This document shows positions 46,035-55,970 of a stretch of 64,000 nucleotides of DNA, piece after piece. The notes below the pieces were generated by a model that saw nothing but the letters and a program-made list of their open reading frames with translations, was not told the origin of the DNA and did not search any database. Position 1 is the first letter of the stretch; each line of letters begins with the position of its first letter. The stretch lies in NCBI RefSeq assembly GCF_963259705.1, contig NC_081851.1, forward strand, positions 60,100,855-60,164,854. The letters run 5' to 3'. The translations under genes were made by a program, and so were the position numbers. The stretch is from Myotis daubentonii. Taxonomy: Eukaryota; Chordata; Mammalia; Chiroptera; Vespertilionidae.

Positions 46035-46600
46035 CTCATAATTCTGCTAAGTAAAATAAGTCAAACAGAAAGACAAATACCACATGGTTTCACTTACATG
46101 TGAAATCTAAAAAATCAAACTAACAAACCAAAAAAACAAAACAAAAAACAGACTCATAGAAAGAGACCAAAGAGATGGTTACGGAAAGGGTTGGGGGGAT
46201 GAGTGAAAAAGATGAAGAGGAATCTATATATATAAAAGCCTAATATGCAAAGTGTCTCCTTGGGAATTCGACCAACCAGGAGCTCGATGGCTTGCTATGT
46301 CATGCACTGACCACCAGGGGATGGCACGGAAAAAAGGAAGGCCCCAGCCAACAGCCGGCAGCTGGGGAAGGGAGGCCCCGTGCGGCAGCTGGCAGATGCT
46401 AGGGACACTACCCATGCACAAATTTTGTGCACTGGGCCTCTAGTATAGTCAATAATACTATTAAGTTTGCACAGTGACAGGTGATTACTAGAATTAGTGG
46501 GCTGATCACATTGTAATGTATAAAAATGTCAAATCACTATATTGTACACCTGAAACGAATGTAGCCAATATAAGATTGTATAACAACTATACTTAAAGTT
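46035..46600 (+). repeat. L1 3' UTR interrupted by a HeliBat
   Basis: The left part, 'gctaagtaaaataagtcaaa' through 'catggtttcacttacatgtg', and the right part, 'tgatcacattgtaatgtata' and 'tgtacacctgaaacgaatg', are contiguous L1 3' UTR once the insertion at 46223-46443 is removed. Plus orientation, L1MA/L1MB age. Confidence 0.8.
46223..46443 (+). mobile_element. HeliBat Helitron, short complete copy
   Basis: Starts TCTATATATATAAAAGCC after a host A (46222) and ends with the hairpin 'gcacaaattttgtgc', then GGGCCTCTAG, followed by host T (46444). This matches the Helitron A|T insertion rule and the CTAG-type end. Length is 221 bp, internally deleted relative to 26315-26708. No coding capacity. 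It lies inside an L1 3' UTR. Confidence 0.92.
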
Positions 46601-47894
46601 TTAAATGGAGTGGTATGCTTTATGAGATGATGAATAGAATTTTAAACAAGCAAAAATATTTCTTTCTTAAAAATAAAAAAATAACAAACACTCTTAAATA
46701 GTTTGTCCTGGATACTCACCCACTACAGCCCGAAGGTTGTATGGGGACCTCTGAGGGAAGCAAGTGGACAAAGGGCTCAGGAAAGAAGGTCACACATGTA
46801 GGAAGTCACTCCTAAGCACTAGAAACCACATGGTCAACTCTGAGTTAGACAAATGCACCCTAATCCAGCTCCTGCTCCTCAGCCAAGCAGGGGAGACTTG
46901 AAAGGGCAAGGACTTTATCTTTCTGTCTCTGTAAAAGGCATGAGGACAGCAGCCCCATGTACCACACAGGGCCAAATGAGGACAAGCAGGATGCCATCTG
47001 TGACAAGAACTGAATTCCTTGAGATGTATTAAGTGAGCAATCAATTTCTGTGGTGGCCGTGATTGCAGTTTGAAGGAAAGGGAAAGTAATTCACCTTGGA
47101 AACTTCCAGCATGCCTTCAATTTGCAAATGGAAAAATGAAGAAGGAATTGAGGTAGAAAGGTAAGAAGGAAAGGATGAGTCCCCAGTGGCACACAGTTCT
47201 TTTGGTACCTGAGGTACCATCCCCACATCCCACGGGCACAGAACATCAAACATTCCCTTTAGGAAATAGATTGCCAATAACATCAGACCCAACTAGAGTC
47301 ATGTGGTGTCTCCTGTCACATCAGAATCTTTCATCAGATCATTTTCTATATTGTACATTTAGCAATAGACCGCATTTCACACAGCATTCCCAGACTTGTT
47401 AGTCTTTGGTGTCATTCCAATGCCAACACTACCCTCTAGTGGCTGGAACGGGGAGCTGGATTGACAGAGCTGAACTTGTCTGCTTAGTTTTCCTTACCAG
47501 GTTGACAGCACTCTATCAAAAGCAGCCTCACAAAATAGTTGTATTTCTTTTTACTAAATACTAACCCATTCTATGATATTGTGGACTGACACGTTAAAAC
47601 AACAGTTATTAACTAGGTTAACTGTTATGACTATACTTAAGCCTCACTCTGAGTAATACCTAAGTTTATTTTTAAAAATTCAAGGTGATTTATGATAGGG
47701 TTTTGTTTCAATAATAATATTCCTTGTAAATTTGGAATGTGATTTGACTTACAAAAATAATTTCTTTGTCCACAACTCCAGGAATGTTCCTATGGTGTCG
47801 GGTAAGGATATAAATTTTCATTGCCATTTAAAGATGAAAAGATAATTCTGCCACCAGTAGCAGGGCAAGAATATTTAATTGAGTGGAGTAGAGG
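46601..47894. other. Single-copy sequence, no gene seen
   Basis: No repeat family or gene recognised. Overlapping short frames at 46790-47402 have no features. Confidence 0.4.
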
Positions 47895-48110
47895 ACACAG
47901 GTTTTGGAGGATCTCAGATGCAAGTTTAGATCCGGCCCTGTTACTGGTTAAGGATTCTAGTTAAGGCACTCAATTTGAGGGTGGCTTGGTTACCTCATCT
48001 ATAAAAATGGGAATAAAAATAATGCCCGCCTCACAAACATAGTGGGGAAACATGGATATACAATTCCTGGCATGTAGTAGGTACTCCATAAGTTACATTA
48101 TTAGGTATAA
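47895..48110 (-). repeat. MIR SINE, minus
   Basis: 'ggttacctcatctataaaaa' then 'gggaataaaaataatgcccg', 'cctcacaaacatagtgggga' and 'catgtagtaggtactccata' follow MIR complement order. Confidence 0.8.
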
Positions 48111-48279
48111 GTTTGTACTAGTTTACAGGTGCCAAAGAAACTCAAACACTAGGTGAAAGGTCATTTGGAAGACCTATGAAAAATAGAAGACAAGTGCAGC
48201 CTTTCCTTTGCAATTTAATTAGCAAGATAAGATCATAGGATCATATCTCCAGGTGCCGTATCTTTTCCTAATTCTTTGA

Positions 48280-48470
48280 AATAACATTCACTGTATGCTA
48301 ACCACTGGATGGAATGGTTCATTTAATCCTATAAGTACCCCATACAAGGAAATGAGAGACGAAAGGGCAAGATCACACAGCTTATATGTGGTCCAATGGG
48401 CACTTGAATGCAGGCACCTAAACTCCAGTTGCACCCTAATAACACTATACTGTGCCACCGCCTAAGGCAA
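48280..48470 (+). repeat. MIR SINE
   Basis: 'actgtatgctaaccactgg', 'ttcatttaatcctataagta', 'agatcacacagcttatatg' and 'cactatactgtgccaccgc' follow MIR plus order, from the core to the tRNA-like 3' region. Confidence 0.75.
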
Positions 48471-48694
48471 GCCCAGCCATGTGCAGGGGCACGCCAACCA
48501 GGGATTTATGACTAGGGATTTATGCCGTCACTGACGGGTTACTCTTAAGACTGAAGCTCAGGCTGGTCAGATTTTAGAGGACAGAGAAATGAGTTATTGC
48601 CCAAGAGTCCAAATATCCCCAATTAAAAACTCCCTACCCACTCACATTTCCTTTGCTTTACATGCATGAACCAGAAAACTGAATAAGCAAAATG

Positions 48695-48903
48695 TTCACA
48701 TTTGTTCAGTACTTTACAGTATGTGGTTTCTTCAAACTACTGAAGACTCTTTTCATCCTCACAAGGAGGATCCAGGAAAACATTATCCCCCATTTATACT
48801 GATGAGGCCAAAATAGTTAAGTGGATCACCCAGAATCACATAATCTAGGAAATGGCCGAGCTATGGCCCTAAACCCCATTGTTTGCTGCCAGGCCTGGTC
48901 TTC
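48695..48903 (+). repeat. MIR SINE, ends at a SPIN insertion
   Basis: 'gttcagtactttacagtatg', 'ttcatcctcacaaggagga', 'cccatttatactgatgaggc' and 'gaaatggccgagctatgg' follow MIR order. The SPIN at 48912 starts directly after its last recognisable bases. Confidence 0.75.
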
Positions 48904-48911
48904 CTCTAGAA

Positions 48912-49223
48912 CAGCGGTTCTCAACTTGTGGGTCTTGACCCCTTTGGGGATCAAACGACCCTTTCACAGGGGTCGCCTAAGACCATCGGAAAACACATAT
49001 ATAATTACATATTGTTTTTGTGATTAATCACTATGCTTTAATTATGTTTAATTTGTAGCAATGAAAATACATCCTGCATATCAGATATTTACATTACGAT
49101 TCATATCAGTAGCAAAATTACAGTTATGAAGTAGCAACGAAAATAATTTTATGGTTGGGGGGTCACCACAACATGAGGAACGGTATTAAAGGGTCGCGGC
49201 ATGAGGAAGGTTGAGAACCACTG
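48912..49223 (+). mobile_element. SPIN-type hAT element with perfect octamer duplication
   Basis: Begins 'cagcggttctcaacttgtgg' and ends 'aaggttgagaaccactg'. The octamer ctctagaa occurs at 48904-48911 and 49224-49231, a perfect hAT-type duplication of the NTCTAGAN form reported for SPIN. It is 312 bp long and keeps the internal 'gttatgaagtagcaacgaaa' block missing from 18491-18713. Non-autonomous. SPIN is known to have spread horizontally among tetrapods. Confidence 0.93.
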
Positions 49224-49231
49224 CTCTAGAA

Positions 49232-50250
49232 GGTCTCTAGATAAGGTCTCTAAGTGGCAGGTCTCAAAGCCTACTTTTCAACAGTGCCTCCAGTTCAAAA
49301 TCCAGCCTTCAAAAGGGGACGGGGACACCAGTTTGAGATTGATCAGGCCAGAGTTCCATATTCTCAAGAAGCCACTACTGCTGTTTCCTGTTCCCAGGTC
49401 GTCTATGGCTCTGCCAAGCCAGCAAAGAGACGAGGACAGGGGATGGTTGGGTAGACTGCCAATCCTCCCATCTAATCTATCGGCGCTAACAGACACATCC
49501 TCACTCGTGACTTTCTGGGTCCATGGCTTCACAGTTGCATGTGGAGGACACATTACATTTTGCCTTAACAACCAGCGGGCAATGGAATTGGCTCTGTGTA
49601 TTGGTATTTTGAAAACTTCCAATAAAATCTGAAGATGCAGAGGCTGTTCCCAAAATTGCCAAATAAGACTTCCAGTGGCTCACTATATCCTCAGGCCCAC
49701 ATCTGTATTTTCAAGCTATACAATATCTATTCTATCCCAATACCTCATCTTTAAAATATATTTTAGGTGTTAAGCTAGAAGGGCCCAATCCCTTGAAATC
49801 ATCATCCTCCACCAAAAAACAAACAAACAACCTACCCACCATTCATGTTTATAATCCTCACTCAAAATGAAATACTACTGATTGCTTTTACTGAAGCAGA
49901 AAAAAAAAACCCTCTAAAAATAAAATTGGCTGCCTGTCCTCTGCTATGCATGATGTCTTGTGGAGGGGCGGGAATCTTTGGTGGCTTTTCAAGTCAAGAA
50001 GCAAAGTCACCCTCAAGCATACGGGGATAACCAAGACTAAGCTTTCCAAAGTCGTCAGGCAAATTATCCTGTCCCCTACTAAAAGAAAAACTAGTCCCTA
50101 CAGATATGTGCAGCTGCAAACAATTACTCATCTCCATTAAGCACTCACTTAAAAGACTAATTCCAAAGACCTTGCTACCTACACCTGGGTAAAGCAAGTA
50201 AACAAGTTTTAAGAGGCAAGGACAGTAGCTATATTAAAAACACACACACA
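49232..50250. other. Single-copy sequence, no gene seen
   Basis: The 143-codon frame at 49201-49632 begins inside the SPIN right end and overlaps frames in other registers. No motif supports it. Confidence 0.4.
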
Positions 50251-50468
50251 GCCCTAACCGGTTTGGCTCAGTGGATAGAGCGGTGGCCTGCGGACTGAAG
50301 GGTTTCAAGTTCGAGTGCAGTCAAGGGCATGTACTTTGATTGCAGGCATATCCCCAGTAGGGGGTGTGCAGAAGGCAGCTGATCGATGTTTCTCTCTCAT
50401 CGATGTTTCTAACTCTCTATCCCTTTCCCTTCCTCTCTGTAAAAAATCAATAAAATATATATTTTTTC
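50251..50468 (+). mobile_element. VES SINE, plus
   Basis: Head 'gccctaaccggtttggctca' with A-box core, decayed B-box 'agttcgagtgcagtcaagg', the body 'gatcgatgtttctctctcat' and tail 'caataaaatatatat'. Flanks share aaaacacaca (50237-50246 and 50469-50478), consistent with a target duplication in a CA-rich site. Confidence 0.93.
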
Positions 50469-50789
50469 AAAACACACATACCTGTCTATAAAAGCATGTA
50501 AATAGTCATTTGCACATACTAATATTAACTAATCAAGGCATCAATAACAGTTCTTATTACTAAGTGGTCTGGGCTACTCCCAAAATAAATATTTTATTGC
50601 TTCTCTTGCTAAATATTGTCAATCTCCTATAGAAATACAAGTCCCATACTATTTTTTAAAAATGGTATCAAATTAATAATTTGAAAGAGACTTCAGGGAC
50701 CAATAGTAGCCTCCTGCTTCCATCCAGGGACAGAAAAATGCATGCTTAAGATTTCATGAAGCAACCAATTATTGGTACAGAACATAAAA
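50469..50789. other. Single-copy sequence, no gene seen
   Basis: AT-rich; nothing recognised. Confidence 0.4.
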
Positions 50790-51015
50790 GACATATGAAA
50801 TACTACCACTACCAGGTGTGACCTAAGTTCCAGACAGTGTGCTGGGAACATTTCATAGGTTACTTTGATTTTCACCACAAAATATGATGCTATTAGTATC
50901 ATTTTTGAAGTTTAGGGAAGTGATTCGCCTATCATCACACAGCTTTAAGTGGCCAAACAGGAAGTGAAATCATCTTACTCCCAAGAAAAGAGCCTTAACC
51001 GCTCTGCTGGCCTAT
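50790..51015 (+). repeat. MIR SINE
   Basis: 'gttccagacagtgtgctggg', 'ttgattttcaccacaaaat', 'cctatcatcacacagcttta' and 'gagccttaaccgctctgctg' give a nearly complete MIR in plus orientation. Confidence 0.8.
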
Positions 51016-51309
51016 TTCAGGGGCTGAGCATGTAGCAGTCGCAAAGTTGGCTGTAAGCTGGAGTCACTTCAAGAGCTGGGGGTTGTTTCTTGAATGCAAT
51101 ATCTGGATTCAACCCTCGAGGGATTTAATAGATTTCAAGTGTGCCCTGTACTTTCGGATTTTTCCTACAACTTCACAGGTAGCTCTCATGGGCAGCCAAG
51201 ACTGTGAGCCGCTGGTGTAATAGAACCAGGAAGCCTTCTGCACCTCTTATGTCTTCCTATTGGGTGCTGGAAATGGGAGCAGTTTAGCACAGGACTTAAA
51301 GGGGATCCA

Positions 51310-51515
51310 TTCAGGGGTCATTCGGGTCCAGTCTGAGGTGTCACTTGCTAGTATTATAATTTGGGCAAAATTAACCTCTCTAAACTTTAGTTGTCTCGCC
51401 TGTAAAACGGAAGCTCTGAAACCATACAAGATGATTATGTTAAATAACGTAAGAGGTTAGCAGGGTGCCTGACAAGGCAGGAAGTTTGCTGAAAACGTCT
51501 ATTATTTGTCCTGTT
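51310..51515 (-). repeat. MIR SINE, minus
   Basis: 'ttgggcaaaattaacctctc', 'tagttgtctcgcctgtaaaa', 'gttaaataacgtaagaggtt' and 'agggtgcctgacaaggcagg' follow MIR complement order. Confidence 0.7.
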
Positions 51516-51644
51516 ATCATCATCTTGGAAATATTGCATCTTATTAGTTTTAGTGATTTCATTAAATGTAAATATGAAATTAAGCATAAAATAACATCTG
51601 TAATGGTGATGACTATCCTGGAGTTACCCATTAGTTTGTGAAAT

Positions 51645-51800
51645 AGATTCACGTGTCTCCTCATTTAATAGACACCACATCGCTGTGATATGTTGCCCCA
51701 TACTGTAAGTGAAAATGAAGTTCAGGAGTACCAAGTATCTTTCCTAATGTGACACAGTTTTCAAGTGGCAGAACCAGAATGTGAATTGGCCAACAATATA
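51645..51800 (+). repeat. MIR SINE fragment
   Basis: 'tcctcatttaatagacacca', 'ctgtaagtgaaaatgaagtt' and 'tgacacagttttcaagtggc' fit MIR plus order. Confidence 0.65.
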
Positions 51801-53704
51801 GTTCAGGTTCAAGTCAAGTAACATTCCATACAAACATAAGACTGGTATTTCTTTCCAAAACATAGCAAAAGGCCTATGAGTTTTTCTTCAAAGTAGACTC
51901 CTCACTCTAAGCAATTTCAGAAGTGAGCGTTTGAACTACCTTGGAGCTAGTTTTTCCATACAAGAGAAACTCGCTCTCATCTAGTTGTTCCTTGTTTTGT
52001 GCACCAGAAAGTATTAGCCAATTTCACCAGCCACTCAATTCACTGTGCTTTACTTTAAAATAATATTTCTCTGAGTACAAATTTGATTTCAGGGAATGGA
52101 CAATAGAGAGGTTCCATCAATGAGCATTTCAGAAGGATTTGCCCCCCAGATTGTGCAGGTAATTTCAGAAAAATGAATTTCAAAGATGAGGAAGCTGTAA
52201 CAGCATCCTATAAAAAATGACTGAAAAAGACTGAACCTCTTTGGACATACAAGGTATAATTTGTTTTAAATTCAAATTTTCTCATTGTATTGCAGCAACT
52301 TAGTACATACAAGAAGGCACAAGTGAGACCCTAGAAAATTTCCAGTGGCTTGGATCATTGTCGGGGGGGGGGGGATTTTTTTTACTTTGGATGCCATTCA
52401 ATTCAAAGGCCCCAACATCTTTTTCCTCAATGGGGAGTAATTTTCCCCCCGATGCACACAGATGAAGTCACCTGACTTTATTTTTCTTTGACTTATAGAA
52501 ATCGCCTCTATAAGGATACTCTGGAGGTTTACTGATCCTCACAATAATTTATTTCTTTACATTTTAATAGTTCTTCCTAAAGATATATAACTACTGCATA
52601 TTCAGTATCAATCCTATGAAGTTAAAAAGTGTCTTGAAAACTAATCTCAGAAAATCAGCCCTAGAGAAATATGTATGAAATACATGACGACAAATGAAAA
52701 ACCAATATTGGCAGCAAATGGAAATTGGGTTCAAAGACTGAAAAAGCTATTAAGTCATCGCCATGAATGAAAGAAGTTAAAGCAGAATTGGATAGATAGG
52801 GTAAGGGGTGGAAGGAGGAATAGGGGAGCTAGCTGAAACCAACAAAAATGTATTTTGCAGGAAACAGGATGGCAGAAAAAACAGGATGGATAGCAGAAAA
52901 ACCAGTGTTTTGAAACAGGGATGCTTTTCTTGCAAGTGAAAGGAAACAATGTTGCAAAAAGGCCAGGAACCAATCAGAGAGCAACACAGACAAAGATCAG
53001 GCTTTTAGCAGATATAAGGGGAAGAGCAGAATGCATGGGGGGCAACCCATTTGAATCTCCTCCCTGAGCAGGGAGCCTGTTTGCAATAAACTCCTGCCTT
53101 GTTTGAACACCTCTGGTCTGAAGCTTCATTCTTCGATTCCATAAGACAAGACCCCAGGAAAAATTCCTGCTCACCACTTCCAGCATCAGTGAATATTCTC
53201 TTTCCCAGGCTTGTTGCTAGCAGTTGCCTCAAAGATACAAGAAAGGATGCTAGAGGTGATCCCGTCCAATTCCCCCACCCTTCCATGAGTGGAACAAACT
53301 AAGGCAAAGAGATGAAAACACTTGCCTACAGTCTCTTAAGGAGCAGAATGGGAATTAGAATTTAAGAAACTCGTCTTCTGACTCTTAGGACAGGCCCCAT
53401 GACAATGTTTGAATGGCTTTAGACATTAGTAGTAGAGGATAGCTCAGCTCCTTCAGGTTTAATAGATTTTAAAAATACAATCCTAATTAGATATAAGGAT
53501 GAGGGTAAAAAAATACTAAATTTGAGTGCAAAAAAAAGTTAGACTGCTGAAAATGAAGAAATCTATAGAGTCCAGGGGCTAGAAAAATCAATGGGTCTGA
53601 TTACAAAGGGCTTATAAAGAGACTTGGAGATCAATGGATCCTCACTTACTTTACAAATAAGGAATCAACATGCACAGGAAATGACATAACTAAAAAAAAT
53701 CACT
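51801..53704. other. Single-copy sequence, no gene seen
   Basis: AT-rich, with a G-run at 52363-52374 and short GGAAACAGGATGG-type local repeats near 52860-52890. No gene or RNA recognised. Minus-strand frames at 52755-53286 lack motifs. Confidence 0.4.
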
Positions 53705-53842
53705 GTATTCATAGTTAGCATACATTGACTTCTGCTCTGGGTTGAACACTTTCCTAAGTCACTGATGTGCACATTCTCAATGTTATCACAACAGCCTCAA
53801 CAGATAGGTTCTATTCATGTTTGTGTCTGTAAAATGAGGAAA
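53705..53842 (+). repeat. MIR SINE fragment
   Basis: 'ttgaacactttcctaagtca', 'cattctcaatgttatcacaa' and 'ctgtaaaatgaggaaattg' follow MIR plus order. Confidence 0.7.
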
Positions 53843-53844
53843 TT

Positions 53845-54362
53845 GAACAAGAGTGTCCGTGAAATAGGGTGGGAGACAGCCTTCTGTCTAAATTGGTCCC
53901 CAAGAATCACTGTCTTCTGGTATTCACTCTTACTAATGACTGAGTTCTAACAATAGCGATTAGGTGACACAGCACTAACTTCTGCCTTGCTGCACTCCAG
54001 TTCTCAAAGCTGGCTCATTCCAGGGAAGCCAGATGCCGTGGCAAGCGCTGCCCTGCAGAGAGACCCACATGGCATGGAACTGTAGGCGGCTTCCAGCCAA
54101 GAGCCAGCAATAAATCGAGGCCCTAAACCCAACAGCTTGCAGGCAACTGTGTCCTACTAACAGCCACGAGAGTGAGCTTAGGAGCTGATCTGCCATCAGT
54201 TGGGTCTTGAGATGAGCACACCCCAGGCCAACGCTGACGGCAGCTGGTGGAGCCTCTCAGACTGAGGACCCAGCCTCACGGGAACTGTGGAATAACAATA
54301 CTGTTTTAAGCCACTGAGATTCGGGATAATTTGTTGTGCAGCAATTGATAAATAGTTCACCT
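53845..54362 (+). repeat. MLT1-type MaLR solitary LTR
   Basis: The 5' part has 'ttctgtctaaattggtcccc' and 'cttctggtattcactcttac'. The 3' part has 'ctgttttaagccactgagat' and 'ggataatttgttgtgcagca', a hallmark of MLT1 LTRs, ending near 'gataaatagttcac'. This is an ancient non-coding LTR of the ERVL-MaLR group with no internal region. Its first 70 bases (53845-53914) recur at 54722-54791. Confidence 0.75.
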
Positions 54363-54499
54363 AGTAAATTGAAATCTCAGCATTTAAGCTCAAGGATATC
54401 TGACATCAACGTCTACTTTCTTACCTTACACAAGGATAGCCTTTGGCAGATCATAGGCATGATACTGTAGGTGAATTTTACATCTTCATTAATTAATTT
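54363..54499. other. Short unique spacer
   Basis: AT-rich sequence between the LTR and the inverted patch; nothing recognised. Confidence 0.4.
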
Positions 54500-54720
54500 A
54501 TCATTTCTTGAATAGCCTTCTGGAATGAGTTAAGTTCAAGAACCGAGGTTCCTCTGCCATGCTGAAGTAATCTCTCTGGTGGCCAAGAGTGCTCTAGGGG
54601 CCTGGAACTGCTGTGACATCAAGAAACAGACCTACCTCACACCATACTCTGGACCCAGCAGAGACGCTGGTGTCATGGATGGAGGGAGGGACAGAATCTT
54701 CCATATCCCCTGCATGAAAC
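54500..54720 (-). pseudogene. Inverted 221-bp copy of the KLHL15 pseudogene/Tigger junction
   Basis: The reverse complement matches 55966-56186 over its full 221 bases with no net gap and about nine in ten bases identical. It includes the pseudogene's 5' coding part, the same lesions (a base lost after the ATG, gtgtgaggtagg in place of the parental codons) and the same Tigger terminus. It is therefore a duplicate of the already Tigger-interrupted pseudogene, not an independent retrocopy. It directly abuts the 70-bp repeat at 54722. Confidence 0.88.
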
Positions 54721-54721
54721 G

Positions 54722-54791
54722 GAACAAGAGTGTCAGTGAAATAGGGTGGGAGACAGCCTTCTGTCTAAATTGGCCCCCAGTGATCGCTGCC
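54722..54791 (+). repeat. 70-bp direct copy of the MLT1 5' segment
   Basis: Matches 53845-53914 at 63 of 70 bases by eye. The match stops at 54791, where sequence unlike MLT1 follows. Two independent MLT1 copies are normally far more diverged, so this is better read as a later local duplication. Confidence 0.8.
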
Positions 54792-55965
54792 TATATTAAT
54801 GGAACCTCTACTAGGTGTCAGGAACTCTCCTAGATTGTATGATATGGAGATGAATACAACTAGGTTTCTGAACTTATCCAGGTCACTATCAGGGAAGAAA
54901 GACATGCAAACAAAACAAACATTTGATTTTTGCCGGGATTCTTGTTCTGGCATTAAGAAGGGTTCAGCAATCTGGAGAAGGGGCTGTGTATAACTTAAAG
55001 GGGAGTCCAGAGATGAAACATAATCTTGAAAGGCTTACTGGGGGTCAGAGGAGCCTAGCTAAAGAAACTAAGTTCTCCTCATCTCAGGACCCCATGCTTT
55101 TTATTAACACAAATTGTCCTGAGGCGAGGCAGAGATATATGCTTCAAAGAGTAGGGTTTCATATACACAGTCCATTGTCAGATTGGAAGAATTAGCCTAC
55201 AGCTGTTCAGGTGTTTGGGCAGTAGGAGGCAATAACATGTAGATTAAGATGCCCTGAGCTGTCTGGCAGCAAACAATCAATTATGCATCCTTTTCAGGTT
55301 TGGGGAAATGCCCTTACCACTCCAGATTCAGCCCTGCTGTCATGCTGGAATTGGCTCCCCGCAGATTTTGAGTGGTAATTTTAAAATTATAGATATTTGT
55401 TTTCATGACTACATATGCAGTTCCGGCCTTTCCAGATTTTAATGTAGACATCCACTGAGCGTCTTCCTGCTTTATTAGGGGTTTTTTCTGTACAGGAATT
55501 AACCCAAATTTACACCACACACAATGTTATTTAGTGTAAAAACAATTATTCACTTATATCTTTTCACTCAACCTAAGCACACTGATATTTTAAATAATGC
55601 TTCCTGAAATTAATACAAAGTAGATAAAAGATGGGGTATTACAAAAGACACCTATGAGGAAAGCGAAGAAAGAATGTGAGATATTGAGAAGTGAAATACA
55701 AAATAGAAAACAAGGGCATTTTTAGGGGGAAAAGGTAAGGGTGATATAAAAATTGACAGAAAAGAGCCGATAGGGTCTTCTTTCCCAGGACTGGTTCTGA
55801 GGGGGAGGCAGCAGGCGTGCACACCCCTTCCCCATTGCATGAGCGCCAGGGAAGGTCCCTTCTTAGATGTTCGAGGAGCCTGCTGGGTGCTGTCCACACC
55901 CAACCGCGCACTGTCCTGCTGCAGACTGCCTGCCCAACACTAGAGGCTGGGTGAGCCCCAGAGGT
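54792..55965. other. Spacer between inverted copies, no gene seen
   Basis: Mostly unique. A weak ancient-repeat resemblance lies at 54795-54900 ('ctaggtgtcaggaactctcc'). The last about 150 bases are GC-richer and may be 5' UTR of the KLHL15 retrocopy, but this is not verified. Confidence 0.4.
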
Positions 55966-55970
55966 GTTTC

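Noticed and set aside
49201..49632. 143-codon plus-strand frame
   Set aside because: Starts inside the SPIN right end and overlaps two other frames; no family features.
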